From Deltaproteobacteria bacterium (GTDB taxonomy: Bacteria > Desulfobacterota > SM23-61), in the NCBI GenBank assembly GCA_029857975.1, contig JAOUFX010000015.1, positions 1 through 14,410 of the forward strand: a stretch of 14,410 bases of DNA. Direction: 5' to 3'. The notes beneath the pieces were generated by a model, which made no database searches, was not told the origin of the DNA, and worked only from the letters and a program-made list of their open reading frames with translations. Position numbers and translations under genes: made by a program. The stretch's first letter is position 1, and each line of letters begins with the position of its first letter. Positions 1 to 6,699 of this stretch are shown here, in pieces.

Positions 1-663
1 GACGATCGCTTTGGTTCCCCTTTTCATGCAGTCGATGATCCAGGGGGCCATAAAGCCATCGTTGCAGGTGGCCGCTGGGTTTTGCCCCCAGATCAGGGTA
101 CATTGCGGAAGGACAAACTCCGGATGGTCGTACCGCTCCTGGAAAAACTGGGAGCAATCGGGAACCGTATAGTCTCCCTGGGTAATCCGCATGGATACGA
201 GCCGGGGGTGGAAACAAGAATTCCCGGTCAACCCTCCCTGAAGCCAATTGGGACTCCCGTATGAGTAGGACAACAGCAGAAGCCAGCCTCCTACATTTCT
301 TCCCGTCCCCTGGATGAAGATCATGGATTCGGCTCCATATTTTTCCCGCAATTCATTCATTCGTTTTTCAATGGTGTCGTAAGCCTCGTCCCAGGAGATC
401 TTTTCCCATTTATTCTCTCCGCGTTTCCCAACCCTTTTCAGGGGGGAGCGGAGGCGGTCCGGGTGGTAGATATAGTCCTTGATGGCCAAAGCCCTCGGAC
501 ATAGCCTCCCGTTGTTGTAAGGATGATCGGGGTTTCCTTCCATCTTCTGGAGTTTTCCATCCTTTACATGAATGAATACCCCGCACCCTCCATGGCATCC
601 GGGTCCTGCGGACCAGGTGATTGTCTTTACGATTTTTTCGTTATCTTTGGCCTTAATTGGCAT
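1..663 (-). CDS. Molybdopterin-dependent oxidoreductase, N-terminal 221 residues (partial)
   Basis: This frame runs leftward from an ATG at 661-663 and is open to the window edge, so only the first 221 residues are present. The ATG follows a strong GGAGG (668-672). The start shows a DMSO-reductase-family Fe-S domain: CHGGCG at residues 23-28, then VKDGKLQKMEGNP, then LCPRA with C55. Next come YHPDRLRSPLKRVGKRG and WEKISWDEAYDTI, the classic entry into the Mo-bisPGD domain. C150 in GNSCFHPR sits where these enzymes carry the Mo ligand (Cys/Sec/Ser), so it is a plausible molybdenum ligand. The usual first cluster cysteine (C-x2-C-x3-C) is Gly at residue 20, leaving three visible Cys. No Tat signal is seen, which suggests a cytoplasmic enzyme. 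The exact substrate cannot be assigned. The family call is firm. Confidence 0.9.
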   Translation of the reverse strand, partial: MPIKAKDNEKIVKTITWSAGPGCHGGCGVFIHVKDGKLQKMEGNPDHPYNNGRLCPRALAIKDYIYHPDRLRSPLKRVGKRGENKWEKISWDEAYDTIEKRMNELREKYGAESMIFIQGTGRNVGGWLLLLSYSYGSPNWLQGGLTGNSCFHPRLVSMRITQGDYTVPDCSQFFQERYDHPEFVLPQCTLIWGQNPAATCNDGFMAPWIIDCMKRGTKAIV

Positions 664-730
664 ATACCCTCCTTGAGCAATCTCGCGCCCACACCGCTAC
701 CTGACGCCTTGATTGACGGCGACAACAACT

Positions 731-755
731 CCCATTCCCTTAGTTCACGAATGGG
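731..755. repeat. 7-bp hairpin in the Mo oxidoreductase leader
   Basis: CCCATTC (731-737) and GAATGGG (749-755) are exact inverted repeats separated by 11 bases. They lie inside the predicted long 5' leader of the minus-strand Mo oxidoreductase, next to the palindrome at 757-774. This could be an RNA hairpin or part of an operator; function is unknown. Confidence 0.4.
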
Positions 756-756
756 G

Positions 757-774
757 GGGAAATAATTATTTCCC
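757..774. promoter_or_regulatory. 18-bp perfect palindrome, candidate operator
   Basis: GGGAAATAATTATTTCCC reads identically on both strands. It lies 94 bp upstream of the Mo oxidoreductase start and downstream of its predicted promoter (898-926). A perfect 18-bp dyad with an AT-rich centre is typical of a dimeric transcription-factor site, but no regulator gene is in the window to pair with it, and it could instead act as a hairpin in the leader RNA. Confidence 0.4.
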
Positions 775-897
775 GACTCCACCATGCTCGGGGCATGCTG
801 CCGGAAATCTCGCAAATATCAACAGGGAGACAATCCGGATTTCTAAAGCTGCTAAAAACGAACGGCAATTGCCCGATTGCAGATTTTTTTAAAAGTC

Positions 898-926
898 ATA
901 CTAATATTTTTATCACTCCCTGTCAA
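898..926 (-). promoter_or_regulatory. Sigma-70-like promoter for the Mo oxidoreductase
   Basis: On the minus strand TTGACA (plus 921-926) is followed by a 17-base spacer and TAGTAT (plus 898-903). The -35 box is a perfect match and the -10 box is one base from consensus. Transcription would start near 891, leaving a leader of roughly 230 nt before the ATG at 663. The -35 box begins only 5 bp from the left arm of the 27-bp inverted repeat (932-958). Confidence 0.55.
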
Positions 927-991
927 TGGCAATGCATTGCTTGCCCCTTTTCACTTTTCAATAGGTTGATGAATTTACTTTGATTAACGGA

Positions 992-1178
992 GCCCGGACG
1001 GGAGGGTGATGCAAAAGGGAGCACCGGCGGGAAAAAGATCTGTTGCGACCCCGTGCTTACCTTCCGCCAAGGAAGGCGGGATCGAAGGAAATGAGGGCAT
1101 TCTCGGCGGCAGCCCCGCCCTGTCTATGGAAAAGATCACCGCCTTGTGTTCCCGAGAGATTCACCCTCCCGTCCGGGC
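992..1178. repeat. 18-bp exact inverted repeat, inner pair 1
   Basis: GCCCGGACGGGAGGGTGA (992-1009) is the exact reverse complement of 1161-1178. The right arm can also pair locally, because GTCCGGG (1171-1177) is complementary to CCCGGAC (1192-1198). In RNA this would give two competing hairpins. It lies inside the 27-bp repeat pair. Confidence 0.7.
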
Positions 1179-1200
1179 CGGGCAGTCTCTTCCCGGACCC

Positions 1201-1375
1201 GGCGGGGAGATGCTGCGCTGGGCCAAAAGGCGGTGGTTCTTCCATGACTTGGAGCTTTACTTCCACCGCTGTTGGAATGATATATGTTGTTTGTGCTCTC
1301 TTTTTGCGGAGGCAAAGTGAGGGGTGCCGAAAGGTTTGATCCCACCGTTTGGCCGGCGCGCAGCATCTCCCCGCC
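1201..1375. repeat. 18-bp exact inverted repeat with imperfect extension, inner pair 2
   Basis: GGCGGGGAGATGCTGCGC (1201-1218) is the exact reverse complement of 1358-1375. Pairing resumes inward after a small mismatch: GGCCAAA (1221-1227) against TTTGGCC (1348-1354). The arms are about 27 bp with a bulge, around a 120-bp loop. Nested in the 932-1440 segment. Confidence 0.7.
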
Positions 1376-1499
1376 AGGTCTTGATAATCCTCCTAAAATC
1401 ATGAGAGAAAATAAAAAGTGAAAGGGGGCAAGCAATGCATGGATTTCTCGCGCGATCTTCGCAACAGTTTTTCTCGCCGAGACCAGGGGCTTAATTTTA

Positions 1500-1528
1500 T
1501 TGACCGGATGATTTCGCCGTGCTAATTA
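1500..1528 (+). promoter_or_regulatory. Sigma-70-like promoter for the catabolic operon
   Basis: TTGACC (1500-1505), a 17-base spacer and TAATTA (1523-1528) make a reasonable promoter about 70 bp upstream of the ATG at 1596. A short dyad, GATGG (1552-1556) and CCATC (1563-1567), lies in the leader. No other promoter of similar quality was noticed before 8693, so this may drive the whole plus-strand operon. Confidence 0.45.
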
Positions 1529-1595
1529 TTTTAAATGCCAGACCGCGAACGGATGGTGTCAGCCATCGAGGTGAATCGTCTTTTTAGGTGATAAT

Positions 1596-2390
1596 ATGAA
1601 AACCAGTCCATTGCCAGCGAAGCGTTCCTGGGAGTTAAATATCTTCCCTACCCGCGAGGAGATGGGCAAGGCTGCCGCCCGGGATGTATGCCAGGCTATG
1701 AAGCGGTTCGCGCTGGCCAAGGGCAGATTCACCATTGTTTTTGCCGCGGCCCCCTCGCAGAATGAATTTTTATCCCACTTGTCGAAAAAGAAGGGAGTTG
1801 TCTGGCCCCAGGCCACCTGCTTTCACCTGGATGAGTATGTAGATCTTCCCCGGAATCATCCTAATACCTTCGAGGTTTATCTGCGAGAGCACCTTTTTGA
1901 CCGTGTTCACCCGCAAGAGGTCTATTTCATGAAAGCCCTGGAGGGAGGAGCAGAACAGGTGGCCGGGCAATACGCCAGGCTCATCCAGAAAAGGGGCGGG
2001 TTAGATATCGCCTGCATCGGCATCGGCGAGAACGGCCACATTGCTTTCAACGAACCCGGTTCGGATTTCGAGGATCCTCTGATGGTAAGACGGATCACCA
2101 TAGATTCCCGCTCCGTCAGGCAGCAGTACCGGGATTATAAAGACCACCCCAACCCGCAGGCGAGGTATTCCTCCCTGCGAGCGGTTCCGCGAAGGGCGCT
2201 CACCCTGACGATTCCGGCGATCCTCTCGGCCAGAGAAATATATACCATCGTTCCCGGACCCCAGAAAGCGGAAGCAGTGCGGAAGATGTGGGCCGGGCCC
2301 ATCTCCCCGGCCTGCCCCTCATCCGCCCTGAGGCTGCATCGCCAGGTTAAGGTTTACCTGGATCAGGATTCAGCCGGAGAGTTGCAATAA
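1596..2390 (+). CDS. NagB-family glucosamine-6-phosphate deaminase-like protein
   Basis: A 264-residue protein of about the usual NagB length. FHLDEY (residues 76-81) matches the family's MDEY block, and GIGENGHIAFNEPGSDF (142-158) matches the catalytic loop, with H148 and E153 conserved. Residue N146 stands where E. coli NagB has the catalytic Asp141; Asn at this place is also found in other family members. PGPQKAEAV keeps the phosphate-binding Lys block. The N-terminal phosphate loop is unusual: family PTGGTP is replaced by AAAPSQN (50-56). The family converts aldose/ketose amino-sugar phosphates with ammonia release, or isomerises related sugar phosphates. No nagA, kinase or PTS gene is nearby, so a true GlcN6P role is doubtful. 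The start is supported by AGGTGA at 1587-1592. It is first in an operon with a carboxylate transporter. Confidence 0.85.
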   Translation: MKTSPLPAKRSWELNIFPTREEMGKAAARDVCQAMKRFALAKGRFTIVFAAAPSQNEFLSHLSKKKGVVWPQATCFHLDEYVDLPRNHPNTFEVYLREHLFDRVHPQEVYFMKALEGGAEQVAGQYARLIQKRGGLDIACIGIGENGHIAFNEPGSDFEDPLMVRRITIDSRSVRQQYRDYKDHPNPQARYSSLRAVPRRALTLTIPAILSAREIYTIVPGPQKAEAVRKMWAGPISPACPSSALRLHRQVKVYLDQDSAGELQ

Positions 2391-2415
2391 AGAAAAGAAA
2401 GGATGTAAGGTTTCA

Positions 2416-4092
2416 ATGGGCGAGTCGATAGGAGGCGTGGATGTTGCCATCGTAGGTGGCGGTGCGGCCGGTTGCCTGGCAGCTATTTCAGCCAAAGAAG
2501 CCCAACCGGATGCTGAAGTGGTGATCGTTGAGAAAGCCTCGGTTCGCAGGGGGGGATCAATCGCCTGCGGGATGGATGCCATCAATGTGGTGGTGATCCC
2601 AGGAATTAGTACGGTCGAAGACCTTGTCCGCGCTCAAATGTCGGCGGCCCAGGGAATTCTGGAACCTGCCGTGGTTCGGGCCGTCGGTGAGGAGAGCTTT
2701 GCGGTGCTCAAAGATCTGGAATCGTGGGGAGTGGAATTCCCCCATGACCAAGGGGGTCAATACCAAACTTTCAGACAGTGGTCCGCGCGCGATCGAGCAG
2801 CTGCCGTAACCAGTATTTCCATGGCAGGGGATTTGAAGGCCATTCTCGACCGTGAACTTCAACGAAGAGGGGTGCGGAGAATCGAGCACGCGCCGGTCAC
2901 GGCGATCTTTGCCATGGAAGGACGGGTGACCGGCCTCAGCGCCCTCGACGTTTGGAAGGGAAAGTTCATTACCATGCCGGCAAAGTCCATAATTTTGGCT
3001 GCGGGAAGCGGGTCCCGCTTCGGCATACCCGAGACCGGCGTTCTTCATGCTGTTTTTGATTGTCCGGCTTGCGCGGGAGATTCCTACTCGCTCGGGTTTC
3101 GTGTCGGAGCCCAGCTGATCAACATGGAGTGCGTCAAGCGTTACATTTGCGTTCGGTATTTTAATGGCCCGGGTTTGGCGCCCCTGTCGCATGGAGGGCG
3201 GCTGGTCAATGCTTTTGGGCAAGCTTTTTTAGAACGGACCTCCAATGGAAGCCTGGAACTGAGCAACTATATGGACCTATTCTCCGCAGTCCTCAAGGAA
3301 AATCAGGAAGGCCGTGGACCGGTGTATATTGATACCCGGCATTTTTCCCCTGAAATGATTGCAGAGATGGAACGTTGCTTCTTTACCACCGAGCGGCCTA
3401 CTTTCAAGAAGTTTTTCGAGGAACGGGGGATGAAGATCGGTCGAGACTTAATTGAAGCCACTCTGAGCGAACCGGTTCTTTGCGGGGGACACGGCATTAA
3501 CGGATTGAAGGTGAATACGCGGGCGGAGACCAACGTGCAAGGCCTTTATGCCGCTGGTGACGCCGCTGCCAATGCCACCAGTCTGATGGGGGCTTTCGTT
3601 TTGGGTCGAATTGCCGGTCGCGAAGCGGCGAGGTTCGCCCAAGATGTCGGCCCCGCGTCGCTCGATTCTGGCCAAGTTCAAGTCGAGAGAGAACGAATCT
3701 TTTCACCGCTGCAACAGACGGAGGGAATCCCCCCCGCTCTCCTGGAGTGCAAATTGCGCCAGACCGTAAGTAACTATGTTGACAACCCGAAGTCCGAACC
3801 GAAACTGAGGACCGCTCAGACTCATCTGGCAAGATTACGGCAGGATTTGGCTCGTCTCAAAGCCACAGACTACCATGACGCCATGAAAGCCATGGAAGTG
3901 CAGGCCATTCTGGATTGTGCCGATATGGTGGTGGCGGCTTCCCTGGAGCGGAAAGAGAGCCGCTGGGGCATTTATCACTACCGGGCAGATTATCCCCAGC
4001 GCAATGATGAGCAATGGCGGAAATTTGTAGTGGTTCAGCGGAATGCTTCTGGACACCTATCCGTCTCTACCCAGCCGGTCATAGGAGGGTAA
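2416..4092 (+). CDS. FAD-dependent oxidoreductase, fumarate reductase/AprA-like flavoprotein subunit
   Basis: A 558-residue flavoprotein. The N-terminus has the dinucleotide-binding VAIVGGGAAGCLAA (residues 10-23), with E39 ending the second strand in VIVEK, followed by GGSIACGMDAIN, a flavin-contact region. The C-terminal FAD motif is GLYAAGDAAAN, then SLMGAFVLGRIAGREAA. HGINGLKVN precedes it, as in FrdA/SdhA/AprA proteins. A helical C-terminal domain of about 140 residues follows, resembling the capping region of adenylylsulfate reductase alpha more than that of succinate dehydrogenase. The stop is one base before the start of a 2x[4Fe-4S] ferredoxin, so the two almost certainly form a complex with electrons passing between flavin and clusters. 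Sulfur metabolism genes are absent, and co-transcription with a transporter points to oxidation or reduction of a carboxylate intermediate. The family is firm; the substrate is unknown. Confidence 0.85.
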   Translation: MGESIGGVDVAIVGGGAAGCLAAISAKEAQPDAEVVIVEKASVRRGGSIACGMDAINVVVIPGISTVEDLVRAQMSAAQGILEPAVVRAVGEESFAVLKDLESWGVEFPHDQGGQYQTFRQWSARDRAAAVTSISMAGDLKAILDRELQRRGVRRIEHAPVTAIFAMEGRVTGLSALDVWKGKFITMPAKSIILAAGSGSRFGIPETGVLHAVFDCPACAGDSYSLGFRVGAQLINMECVKRYICVRYFNGPGLAPLSHGGRLVNAFGQAFLERTSNGSLELSNYMDLFSAVLKENQEGRGPVYIDTRHFSPEMIAEMERCFFTTERPTFKKFFEERGMKIGRDLIEATLSEPVLCGGHGINGLKVNTRAETNVQGLYAAGDAAANATSLMGAFVLGRIAGREAARFAQDVGPASLDSGQVQVERERIFSPLQQTEGIPPALLECKLRQTVSNYVDNPKSEPKLRTAQTHLARLRQDLARLKATDYHDAMKAMEVQAILDCADMVVAASLERKESRWGIYHYRADYPQRNDEQWRKFVVVQRNASGHLSVSTQPVIGG

Positions 4093-4093
4093 T

Positions 4094-4294
4094 GTGCAGA
4101 TTCAAGTGAGTGCTGAACGATGTAATTGCTGCGGGATCTGCGCCGATATTTGCCCTTGTGATGTCTTCCGCTTGAACGAAGAGACCGGCCTGGCCGAAGC
4201 TAAATACGAAATCGACTGCTGGTACTGCGGCGCTTGTGAGCTGGATTGTCCAACCGGAGCCATTCGGGTGTGCCTGCCATACTTGATTGCCTGA
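4094..4294 (+). CDS. Small 2x[4Fe-4S] ferredoxin, partner of the preceding flavoprotein
   Basis: A 66-residue protein starting at GTG (4094-4096), with AGGAGGG at 4083-4089 just upstream. The previous gene's TAA ends at 4092, so translation is likely coupled. Two complete cluster motifs are visible: C10-x2-C13-x2-C16-x3-C20-P and C42-x2-C45-x2-C48-x3-C52-P (CWYCGACELDCPTGAI). The second half resembles the core of AprB, but AprB proteins are around twice as long; this is a bare ferredoxin without the C-terminal tail. It should shuttle electrons between the FAD subunit and a cellular carrier. The nearby ATG at 4092-4094 is out of frame and is not the start. Confidence 0.9.
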   Translation: MQIQVSAERCNCCGICADICPCDVFRLNEETGLAEAKYEIDCWYCGACELDCPTGAIRVCLPYLIA

Positions 4295-4352
4295 CGCGGG
4301 CCTGCGACCGGGAATGGAATAGAGTTTCCGCATTTTAAAAGGGTTGCCGGCA

Positions 4353-5648
4353 ATGAAAAGAATAGAGATTCAAAACTATCGATTTAACTTCGAACGCGAA
4401 CCCTTGATTCGCCCCTTCCATATCAAAGGAGCTTTTTTTACCGAAAAATGGACCCTGGTCACCATGGTGGAATCCACTAAGGGGACACGAGCCACAGGTA
4501 TTGGCGGAACAGCCGTTTTATGGTCGGACCCGGCGGTCTTTTTTACTTTTTCGGAAGCGGGGGGAAATGCGGTAATGGCCCTCATGGCCGAAAAGGCAGT
4601 GCAGCTCAGTAGGGGTAGAGATTTTCTCATCCCGCCGGAAGTAACCGGATCCATCTTTCAAGAACTCCATGAGTACGGAAAGAAAATCACTGGTCTGGAA
4701 AGTCTGACCAAAACCTTTACCCTCGTTTCTCTCGTATCTCTCGACCTGGCACTGTGGGTTCTCTTTGCCCAAGAAAATGGGATCCGGACCTTCGAGGGGT
4801 TGATCCCCTCAGAATACCGCAACGCGTTCTCGCGTCGTCAGGAAAAAATCGCTCACATTCCTACGGTGAGCTATGATTATCCACTAAGGGATCTGCTGGA
4901 TTTGGTGGATTCGGGCCATTTCTTCCTGAAGATCAAAATCGGGCAGGCGGGGACTCCGGAAGAAATGGTCCGGAAGGACCAGGAGCGGCTGACGGAAATC
5001 CACCGGGCGCTTGGGGGGAAAAGAAGTCCGCACACCCCCGGTGGAAAGACAATCTACTATTTAGACGCCAATGCGAGATACCCTGATAAGGCGACCCTCT
5101 GGAAGCTGATTGACCATGCCGATCGCATCGATATGCTGGAGCAGATCGCCCTGGTTGAGGAACCTTTCCCCGAGGAAGTGAAGGTGGATGTGGCCGATAT
5201 ACCCTTGCGGGTGGCCGCTGATGAATCCCTCCACGACATGGCCAGTGTGAATGAGCGCATCAATTTAGGCTATAAAGCCATGGCCATCAAACCCGCCGGC
5301 AAAACGCTCAGCATGTCTATCCAGATGGCCTACGCAGCTTACCAGAGGAATATTCCTTGCTTTGTGGCGGACAATGCTTGCGTTCCATTACTGATGGAGT
5401 GGAATAAGAATTTTGCCGCCCGCCTCTCCTCGTTCCCTGGCCTATCCATGGGAATCCTGGAGTCCAACGGAGAACAAAACTACCAACACTGGCGCAGGTT
5501 GATGGAGGATCACCCCCTTTACGGCGCGGGATGGATCGAACCTCAGGGAGGGATCTATCATCTCGACGACCATTTCTATCAGACCTCCGGGGGGATATTC
5601 CATCGGCCAGGTCATTATCAAAATCTGGTAGAAACGTGTCGTTCTTGA
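4353..5648 (+). CDS. Enolase-superfamily enzyme, muconate lactonizing/epimerase subgroup
   Basis: A 431-residue protein from ATG 4353, which has AAAAGGG about 9 bp upstream; an in-frame TTG at 4344 would sit directly on that site and is less likely. The fold is recognised by the KIKIG block (K193-x-K195), the Mg ligand D238 in LDANARY, the VEEPF block (E269/E270), the third ligand in AADES (D290, E291), and K313 in MAIKPAGK. A KxK pair with a Lys on the sixth strand is the MLE-subgroup catalytic pattern (cycloisomerase, o-succinylbenzoate synthase, dipeptide epimerase, some racemases), not the mandelate racemase His/Asp pattern. It abstracts a proton alpha to a carboxylate. It is longer than the typical 350-380 residues: a stretch around 221-232 lies between the helix and the D238 strand, and the C-terminus is extended. 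The substrate is presumably the acid brought in by the downstream transporter. Confidence 0.85.
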   Translation: MKRIEIQNYRFNFEREPLIRPFHIKGAFFTEKWTLVTMVESTKGTRATGIGGTAVLWSDPAVFFTFSEAGGNAVMALMAEKAVQLSRGRDFLIPPEVTGSIFQELHEYGKKITGLESLTKTFTLVSLVSLDLALWVLFAQENGIRTFEGLIPSEYRNAFSRRQEKIAHIPTVSYDYPLRDLLDLVDSGHFFLKIKIGQAGTPEEMVRKDQERLTEIHRALGGKRSPHTPGGKTIYYLDANARYPDKATLWKLIDHADRIDMLEQIALVEEPFPEEVKVDVADIPLRVAADESLHDMASVNERINLGYKAMAIKPAGKTLSMSIQMAYAAYQRNIPCFVADNACVPLLMEWNKNFAARLSSFPGLSMGILESNGEQNYQHWRRLMEDHPLYGAGWIEPQGGIYHLDDHFYQTSGGIFHRPGHYQNLVETCRS

Positions 5649-5715
5649 TCTTTTTCGTTTTGATCTGGGGAGTTTCGAAAAAAAGAAAAGGACTTTTTAA
5701 AGAAAGGAGTTAACC

Positions 5716-6699
5716 ATGAAAAGAATCGTCACTGTTTTTTCCATCATTTTCCTTCTGGGAGGAGGGCTCTTTTCTGAATGGCCCAAAGGCGAAGCCCAAG
5801 CGGCGCCATCGGATTACCCCACCAAGGCTGTTCAGTTGATCGTTCCCTGGCCCCCCGGGGGGAGGACAGACCTTAATGCCCGCATGTTTGCCAACGTCGC
5901 TCCCAAATATTTGGGCCAGCCGATGGTGGTCATCAACAAAGCCGGGGGAGGAAGCGTCATCGGAGGAGCTTCCGTCGCCAAAGCGACCCCTGATGGATAT
6001 ACCTTACTGGCCATCACCCCCGGAACCAGTATTTTCCCTCCCCTCTTCAAAAAAGCTCCCTATGGTCCCTATGACTTCGACCCCATCGGGCAGATCGGGA
6101 GTAGCACCATGGCCATCGCTTCCAATCCCCAAAAGCCCTGGAAAAATGTCCACGAACTAATGCGCTATGCCAAAGAGCATCCCGGAGAAGTAACGTATGC
6201 CTGCGTGGCCTTGAAGGCACCTCATCTGGGATTCCTTCGGTGGGCAGATAAGGCCGGTATTAAATTCAAGCATGTTCCAGTGGAAAATGACGCCCAAGCA
6301 GTTGAAGCTGGCTTGGGGGGACATGTAGATGTGATCATGACCTCCAGCGTGGCCACGATTATTTCTCAGGTGAAGGCCAATAAATTAATTCCGCTCATGG
6401 TTTTCGGCGAAAAGCGAGATGCGGCATTTTCCAACACCCCGACGGCCCGGGAGTTGGGAATCGACGTCGTCGCCAGCCCATTTACGGGGATTGCCGGGCC
6501 AAAAGGGCTGGATAAAGCCGTATTGGGCAAGCTGCGACAGGTGTTCAAACAGGTGGTGGAGGATAAAGAATTCCTAACGATGATGAAAAAAGCAGGAGAG
6601 GACATCGATCCCAAGATCGGGGAGGATTTTTTGGCCGTCTGGAAGAATGACTTTGAGGGTTATTCCGAGATTGCCAAGAAGATGGGCTTTATAAAATGA
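5716..6699 (+). CDS. tctC: Tripartite tricarboxylate transporter substrate-binding protein
   Basis: A 327-residue periplasmic binding protein of the Bug/TctC family. The N-terminus is a signal peptide: KR at 2-3, a hydrophobic core (VTVFSIIFLLGGGLF), and a likely cleavage after AQA near residue 30. The mature start YPTKAVQLIVPWPPGG followed by TDLNARMFA is the family's ligand-loop block, and the KAGGGSVIGG and ATPDGYTLL blocks also match. AAAGGAG at 5703-5709 supports the start. It binds a small carboxylate in the periplasm and delivers it to TctAB. The three transporter genes in the order C-B-A with overlapping or close ends make a complete system. Known members take citrate, tartrate, aromatic acids and dicarboxylates, so the family does not name the ligand. 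Confidence 0.92.
   Translation: MKRIVTVFSIIFLLGGGLFSEWPKGEAQAAPSDYPTKAVQLIVPWPPGGRTDLNARMFANVAPKYLGQPMVVINKAGGGSVIGGASVAKATPDGYTLLAITPGTSIFPPLFKKAPYGPYDFDPIGQIGSSTMAIASNPQKPWKNVHELMRYAKEHPGEVTYACVALKAPHLGFLRWADKAGIKFKHVPVENDAQAVEAGLGGHVDVIMTSSVATIISQVKANKLIPLMVFGEKRDAAFSNTPTARELGIDVVASPFTGIAGPKGLDKAVLGKLRQVFKQVVEDKEFLTMMKKAGEDIDPKIGEDFLAVWKNDFEGYSEIAKKMGFIK

Larger units (their letters stand above)
932..1440. repeat. 27-bp inverted repeat pair (26/27) bounding a 509-bp segment
   Basis: Arms are 932-958 and 1414-1440. The reverse complement of the left arm is AAAAGTGAAA-AGGGGCAAGCAATGCAT and differs from the right arm at one position (A versus G in the run of G). Matching stops abruptly at ATGCAT on both sides and no flanking target duplication is visible. 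The enclosed 455 bp contain two further inverted repeats and no transposase-like frame. Possible readings are terminal repeats of a small non-autonomous element, or two copies of one regulatory site facing two outward promoters. Confidence 0.7.
664..1595. other. Long intergenic region with divergent promoters and inverted repeats
   Basis: About 930 bp separate the divergent Mo oxidoreductase and the NagB-like gene. Short open frames occur here (for example 795-983, 1006-1320 and 1043-1339), but none has a recognisable domain and the longest ones overlap each other in different frames, so I do not call a gene. The stretch holds a minus-strand promoter candidate at 898-926, a plus-strand one at 1500-1528, an 18-bp perfect palindrome at 757-774, and several long-range inverted repeats between 932 and 1440. 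No tRNA, rRNA or known riboswitch was recognised. Confidence 0.7.

Noticed and set aside
926..942. Sigma-54-like TGGCA...TTGC on the plus strand in AATGGCAATGCATTGC
   Set aside because: The distance between the GG and GC elements is 9 bases instead of the required 10, and no gene follows within a reasonable distance.
795..983. 62-residue plus-strand frame
   Set aside because: It overlaps the minus-strand promoter candidate and one repeat arm, has no ribosome site and no recognisable features.
1006..1339. Two overlapping plus-strand frames (104 and 98 residues) in the long intergenic region
   Set aside because: They overlap in different frames, have low-complexity composition, no recognisable domain, and lie across the inverted repeats.
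2557..3222. 221-residue minus-strand frame opposite the flavoprotein gene
   Set aside because: It is a shadow of the flavoprotein; the plus-strand frame has clear FAD motifs and this one has none.
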